DNA of 45,401 bases from Phoronis australis (taxonomy: Eukaryota; Phoronida; Phoronidae). Positions 40,584-45,401 of the stretch are shown here, in pieces. The position numbers and the translations under genes are program-made. Numbering within the stretch: position 1 is the first letter of the stretch; every line of letters starts with the position of its first letter. The stretch spans positions 56,345 to 101,745 of the forward strand of contig NMRA01000911.1 of assembly GCA_002633005.1 (NCBI GenBank), given 5' to 3'. The notes beneath the pieces are model-generated. The model worked only from the letters and a program-made list of their open reading frames with translations, was not told the DNA's origin and did not search any database.

Positions 40584-41490
40584 TTCATTTTTTCCGGGTT
40601 ATCCGTAGAATGACTGGACTAAAATCCGCAGCTAAAGGATACCTAGTAGCCATATCCATAATAGTTAAAATCCACCAGTGACCCCTACTAGACACCGGCG
40701 ACAACGGACCAATCAAATCCACGGCAACTCTATAAAACGGAGTACTTGTGACAGGCATTTTATCTAACGGAGCCTTGGGAATCTTGCCTTTTGGAATAGT
40801 TCGCTGATAAACATCGCAAGACTTACAAAAACCTCACTATGTCATCATGTACATGTTAAGCCAAAAGAAATCAGAAAGAATTCTATCAGTCGTTTTTATA
40901 ATACTCAAATGACCTGCAAAAAAGGACTCAACCAACTGCTCACATGCATCGATGGCTTCATCAGATTGCTCCACAACTTTCTATATCAAACTGTCCTTGA
41001 CTAAATACCTTACACAATTACCCGATTTCAATTAAAATTGTTTCTTACCTTCCTTAACCCAGGGTCTAACGTGCTGCAACGTAGAATCCTGTTGTTGCTC
41101 TCTTCTGAAATCTGCGCTACCCGAACTAGGCAAATACGAACTCTTAAGTTTCCTTACCGGCTTTACAGCCTCTGCTGCTTGTACCTTAGTGTTAACCGCC
41201 TGAGCAACGTAGGACTCGCCATCCGTAGACGCCACCGACTGATCTCCTAACACGTGGCTGGTATTTCTGGCACTCACCTCTGCAACATCTGCAACATTCA
41301 CCTGGACATTCTTGCACGTGCCACTGGTCTCGGCATACATTCAGCTGCCCCGGGTACATTGCCAACATTCAAATCAAAAACAGGGTTATTTAGACAAATG
41401 GCTTCCACATAATTCACCTTGGTAAACTGCTGAATGGACTTGTATGTCGGCCATAGGAGCTTTAAGAGTAGACTTGTCAATCATGATACA
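40584..41490 (-). mobile_element. Ty3/gypsy pol fragment, protease end followed by integrase (Gmr1-like order)
   Basis: On the minus strand, in order: VEAICLNNPVFDLNVGNVPG (41338-41420), the C-terminal end of a retroviral-type aspartic protease region; a linker ORF (41032-41340) ending FRREQQQDSTLQHVRPWVKE; the zinc-binding integrase start with GHLSIIKTTDRILSDFFW and FCKSCDVYQRT; and the integrase core VAVDLIGPLSPVSSRGHWW and ILTIMDMATRYPLAADF. The first catalytic Asp (VAVD) is present. It ends at a TGA at ~40584 before the second Asp. Several stops and shifts occur. No reverse transcriptase lies between protease and integrase, as in Gmr1-like gypsy elements where integrase precedes reverse transcriptase. 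Confidence 0.85.
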
Positions 41491-42547
41491 CACACACCCC
41501 ATTTACCATTCAAATTAGGCTTCACATCCCTCTTAGCGTCTGGTTTCACCGTCGACGTAGAGGAATGTCATACCACCACTACCTGCATTCTTACTATTAG
41601 TGCCCCTATTCAATCGTATAATTTCATATTTTAGTGGGAAATACTAGTGTCCTTAAAATTAATTAAAAGCATTTAAGCAAACCAATTCTTTTAATTGTTG
41701 TATTATACCACGGCATATTATTGCGTAGAAACGGCGCACAACTAGTGACTGGTTTAACATGACAAATACACATACGCAGTCTGAAAATAGTGAAATTCAG
41801 ACACCTATTACCAAGCCTGCCTGAAGGGCTGGCAAAGTTTTTGTTGTATTACTTTCAAGGGCGTGGAGTCTTCTACATGTCCATTTTATTATTTTTAGTT
41901 TTCTCGCGGGGACCGCTTCGCTATAAGGGTACAACTTACTGCTGTTTTTCACAAGAAGGAAATGTACCTCCACGGAAACAGTTCCAGTGTTACCATGGTA
42001 ACCAAAATTTCAGTGTCAGTGCCGTTTTTACTGACATTGGTCATGAACCTGTCCTGTGATATCAAAATTGTTCGGAAACGATTCTGTTTGAAGCAGAAAC
42101 TGGAGAAGAAAATTTGGTCAAAATGGTTCATTCATCATCAAGAAATTGCCTAATTTTGCCCCCCAAAACACTTCCCTTGTATCTCCTATACCACCAAACT
42201 TTGTGGTGTCATACTTCACCCAATTTCTCTCATCTGTAATGTGATTTATCTGACTAAACATGGATCTGAATGGCTAACCCCCACCTTGCCGCTTGTTGGC
42301 TGTACAGAGGTCGGTGGATTCGTGGACTGATACTTAATAAACATATACTTACCAAATTTTCAATAATACATTTTGAGTAAATGAGCTTTGTGTTGATATA
42401 AAATTTATCCAAGTTTATTACTGATAAAGGGTTGAAAAAGCAGTTTTACTTTTTGTTTTCCAGAAACAGAGACGTTTGTTTGCAAATAATCCGTTTACAT
42501 TTCTAGAAAACATGCCAGGAAAGTTTTCTGTGTGGCATATCTTTAAT
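41491..42547. other. Non-coding, possible gypsy gag-protease traces at left
   Basis: The first ~150 bp (minus frame VKPNLNGKWGV) may still be gypsy. The rest has no supported gene; an 89-codon plus ORF at 41790-42059 lacks recognisable features. Confidence 0.4.
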
Positions 42548-42681
42548 GTAATCCAGATCACTGAAACCTGTATCTAAATCTGACCACTCAGTGCCATCAG
42601 TATCCACACTATCATATCCATAATCACTGAAGTCTATATCTAACTGTGACCAGTGTCATCAGTATCCACACTATCCTCCAT
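42548..42681 (-). pseudogene. Short acidic repeat-coding relic
   Basis: From an ATG at 42681 the minus strand reads MEDSVDTDDTG, then shifts frame by a 4-base deletion, and continues SQLDIDFSDYGYDSVDTDGT and EWSDLDTGFSDLDY. Two ~62-66-bp units encode (D/S)VDTD.TEWS.LD..FSD, so this was an acidic tandem-repeat protein segment. After the second unit the frame ends soon (KDMPHRKLSW, then stop). Parent gene unknown. Confidence 0.5.
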
Positions 42682-44574
42682 AATAAAAACTTCAAGAACT
42701 GTGAGAGCAACAGAGATGATATCCCTGTAATATACTAAGGCAGTACTTTAAGTGAACACAGTGCTAGTGACAGAGTAGAATGTTCCCAGTAACTGGAGAT
42801 TTTGTTATTGTAATCTGGTCAGTTTTAACAAAATAAACAGGGGCACCCTAGCAGATGATTAAGTGGTGACAGCAGTGTTATGTAATTATACCAATTCGAC
42901 TCATGTTCACAGCAATTAGCTCCAATCTAGTCTTCAAATCAAACAAACATACATGTACTATATTTCTTGGAAGAACATCACTATCTGTCAAAAGTTACAA
43001 CAACCACTACAAAGTTATCATGCTCCCTGGTTTTTCCTTGAATTGATAATTAGCTTGTGAAGAAATGGTTCTAAAGTCCAGAAATAACAGCTAACAGGCA
43101 TTAACTTCACAAACAATAAGTTAATACAGACTCATTGGATAGAAAACTGGGAATACCCTGAATATATTTAAACTTAAACCAATTCATTGCTGCATTCTAT
43201 CCCTCCTGAAGGCATGATCCGCCTGTGAGATACATTGTTTAGATAACGCCTCCAGACAACATCAGGCCCTGAGTAAAAACAAACGGTCACGCCATATGGC
43301 GGGATCATGCAGGAACGAGTTTTAATGATGTTTAGCCTTTCATTTTAACGTGTCCCATTTCAGACGGTACCGTCCCTCGGTGGAACAGTTCGGCAGAAAT
43401 GTCCCTTTGTCCCTCTATATATGTAAATCCGACACTGCCGATGGAAGATGAGATTCCAAATTCACCAAAAAAACACAGAACATTCGTGCCCAGCACAGCC
43501 ATTCGACCCAAGCAACCAAAAATGTGAAAAAATACAGTAGGATTGTCGTCATTTAAAGGGTGGAATTTTGAAGAACGTGAAGCCACTATTCGTGAATTAC
43601 ACAAAAGAACTATTTCCTATGCTTAATTATAAAATAATGTTACTTTTTCCCGTAGTATCACAAGAATAGTATCTCTTTTGAAGATGGTTACTATGAGTTG
43701 TAAGGAATTAAAACATGTAGAAAACACTATTGTCTAGGCTACTATTTGTGATGGCCGTGTACATTACAAAAGGGCGTATTCAAAGAACTCTCGCAATCAT
43801 AAACAAAGATTTGAGCGGTGTTTTCGTCAGTGGAGTTCAAGTTTACCTCGTGAACCGTTATAGGTACCTGTGAAATGAGCAAAAATACACCTTAATACGA
43901 ATGCCCCATCTCCCATATTCCCCCCGGAAAATGCTTATAACATTCCGTTTTGATAAACAAATTCGTTGGTTTCTGATTTACTTGCTTATGTATCTTCGAA
44001 AATCGATATATTCATAGATGATTTTTGACAATTAGAAGCTAGTCTTGTAAGAATTGGTGATGCTTCAGTGACTGTAATTGGAGCCTGAATTTGGAAAAGC
44101 TCTGTAATCAATCCCCAAATTGTAAAATACACTTATAGACGATTTTTGCATAACTCTCAAAGATACTGATGAAATTTGGACTCACAAACCGTAGAAAGAA
44201 AAATCGTTTTAACAATCCTTAAATATATAAAATTAAATTCATTGCTTGGAAAGGTTGTCTTTGCACTTCCTTGGTGTTTTTAGTTTCCAGTAGTTTCGAG
44301 CAAACTGGATCAAAAAAACTAATCTTGACCATAAAGTGAGCAAAACGGCCGGTACGACCTGCCTGTCTCGAGTGCATCGCAGCTGAACTGACCTACAAGT
44401 AACTTTAGTTCATCGGTAGTTTCGTATTTGTCACACCGTTAGATCTGTTATCGCTATTTGAGATATCTCCTCGCTACAGGTCAGTGTACTGGTCCTACTA
44501 GGCCCATTATTACTCTCTGTGTTGGTTCACGGTTACTCAACTCTGGATGGCTTCATCCAAAGGATTGTAACAAG
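42682..44574. other. Non-coding, one unrecognised minus ORF
   Basis: A 90-codon minus ORF at 43332-43604 ends SELFHRGTVP-like and looks partly protein-like (GFTYIEGQRDISAELFHRGT), but I cannot place it. It might be a fragment of a dispersed element. The rest is AT-rich without features. Confidence 0.4.
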
Positions 44575-44678
44575 GGCGGATCTAGGATTTTGAGTTGTGG
44601 GAGGAAGGGCAGAGTATTAGCACCCCGAACTGCCAAATTTTAGGGGGTCATGACCCCTTGACCACCTCTATATCCGCC
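44575..44678. mobile_element. MITE with GGCGGAT(C/A)TAG ends
   Basis: Left end GGCGGATCTAGGATTTTG; right end, inverted, GGCGGATATAGAGGTGG. The interior has an AGGGGGTCATGACCCCT palindrome. Related to the element at 23203-23507 and, by its end motif, to 9409-10679. Confidence 0.65.
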
Positions 44679-44733
44679 ACTGTGACCCCACCAATCACGG
44701 ACGTAGAAGATTCGGTACAAATATGGTGGCATC

Positions 44734-44783
44734 GGGAGCACGGGGGCGAGGGGGGGTGGCAGAGGTGGTGGCGATGGGCGGGC
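44734..44783 (+). other. G-rich tract with quadruplex potential
   Basis: Runs of 3, 5, 7 and 3 G separated by short loops, plus GGTGG steps, occur on the plus strand. This meets the usual pattern for intramolecular G-quadruplex formation. It lies between a MITE and a gag relic. Confidence 0.6.
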
Positions 44784-44849
44784 CTGTTTGGCGAAGTCGA
44801 AATGGTTTGTGCCCCCCTAATATTTTTGCCTTCCTACGGGCCTGCTTCT

Positions 44850-45245
44850 CTGTTCCTTAGCGATAAACTGACGAATAGACCCATAAGACGCCTCAACTCC
44901 AGCTAACTCTGTCCTACGACCAAAATAATCGCATAACCTTGCCATGCAATGCAATGCATTTTCACCGCGTTCCTTTTTGTCACTATGAAAAGTACGTCTG
45001 TACCCTTCCTCATTCATCTGGAAACGCTTCAGAAATGCAGCTTTCAAAAATTTTGTTGTAGTCGTTTACATCACTTAAGTCGGCATCCGGTGATAAACGT
45101 CTAAAGCCTTACCGCTAACTATAAATTACCAAGATGCATCGCATGGACTTCATGACGCCACTTATTACTACTGGCATACCTCTCAAACCTACCCAAAGAA
45201 GCGCCCATATTATATCTACTATCGTCAAAATAAGGTAACCTCGGT
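44850..45245 (-). mobile_element. Ty3/gypsy gag fragment
   Basis: On the minus strand: PRLPYFDDSRYNMGASLGRF and ERYASSNKW, a broken stretch with stops, then FLKRFQMNEEGYRRTFHSDK and SIRQFIAKEQ at the left end. This is the conserved capsid pattern of metazoan gypsy gag proteins (LP.FD....L..FERYA....W ... LL.RF...E.GYR..F). It has at least two stops and a frameshift. It is in the same orientation as the pol fragment at 40584-41490 and could be the same inserted element with 3.3 kb of later DNA between. Confidence 0.8.
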
Positions 45246-45401
45246 GTTGTGTACTTAGTCACACAATAACAGGATGTTTGTAGGTTGTTATTGTTTATGA
45301 GTTCAGTAGTTTAATTGGTATTATATCATGCGATTCCTAGTACAGGAAGTGTGTCATAGGTAACGCATCATATGTTGTTATGTAGTTGTGTGTATATATA
45401 T
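45246..45401. other. Window edge, no feature
   Basis: May be the upstream part of the gag relic or its leader. It ends in a short TGTGTATATATAT run. Confidence 0.35.

Noticed and set aside
1-45401. tRNA, rRNA or snRNA genes
   Set aside because: No stretch with a convincing cloverleaf or conserved rRNA/snRNA core was seen by eye; a covariance-model search would be decisive.

Overview
The window reads as nuclear DNA of an animal, most likely a marine invertebrate. It is AT-rich, has no operons or dense coding, and its short conserved exon-like ORFs are flanked by GT/AG splice signals. It is filled with decayed metazoan transposons: a LINE with RNase H, an L1/Tx1-type LINE tail, Penelope-like elements, a Ty3/gypsy element, a virus-like relic and many foldback/MITE elements. 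I cannot fix the phylum from sequence alone; cnidarian, mollusc or basal deuterostome are all possible. I see no complete, intact gene. All gene calls are fragments or candidate exons, and function is assigned only for transposon domains.

Layout. 0.5-8.3 kb: a mosaic of diverged duplicated blocks (A1 at 517-1040 and 2910-3480; B1 at 3525-6880; A2 at 6900-7440 and 7775-8300). B1 has a second copy, B2, at 24630-27545. Both B copies hold the relic of one multi-exon minus-strand gene of unknown function. B2 keeps two exons that join in phase; B1 is frameshifted. 8.9-11.0 kb: two nested inverted-repeat elements. 13.0-15.1 kb: overlapping unrecognised ORFs, then the relic of a protein family I associate with Maverick/Polinton-like virus-derived elements. 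15.4-16.5 kb: a Penelope endonuclease tail, a hammerhead-like motif, a MITE and a microsatellite. 18.3-18.9 kb: a CGACGT-rich repeat. 20.3-24.2 kb: three candidate coding fragments of unknown function and a MITE. A single N lies at 24512. 27.6-29.1 kb: two arrays of the palindrome CCTATAGGA. 29.2-30.1 kb: two candidate minus-strand exons. 30.64-35.11 kb: a 4.5-kb region bounded by ~400-bp terminal inverted repeats packed with GGCGGCCATCTTG (YY1-like) motifs, with a LINE reverse transcriptase/RNase H relic inside. 39.4-39.75 kb: another Penelope tail with a hammerhead-like motif. 40.0-40.5 kb: a second CCATCTTGG-bearing repeat. 40.6-41.5 kb: a gypsy protease-integrase fragment in the Gmr1-like order. 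44.6-45.2 kb: a MITE and a gypsy gag fragment.

The genes do not form a pathway. The region is an accessory, repeat-rich stretch whose most notable content is the duplicated spliced gene relic, the palindromic arrays and the inverted-repeat element carrying regulatory-looking motifs.
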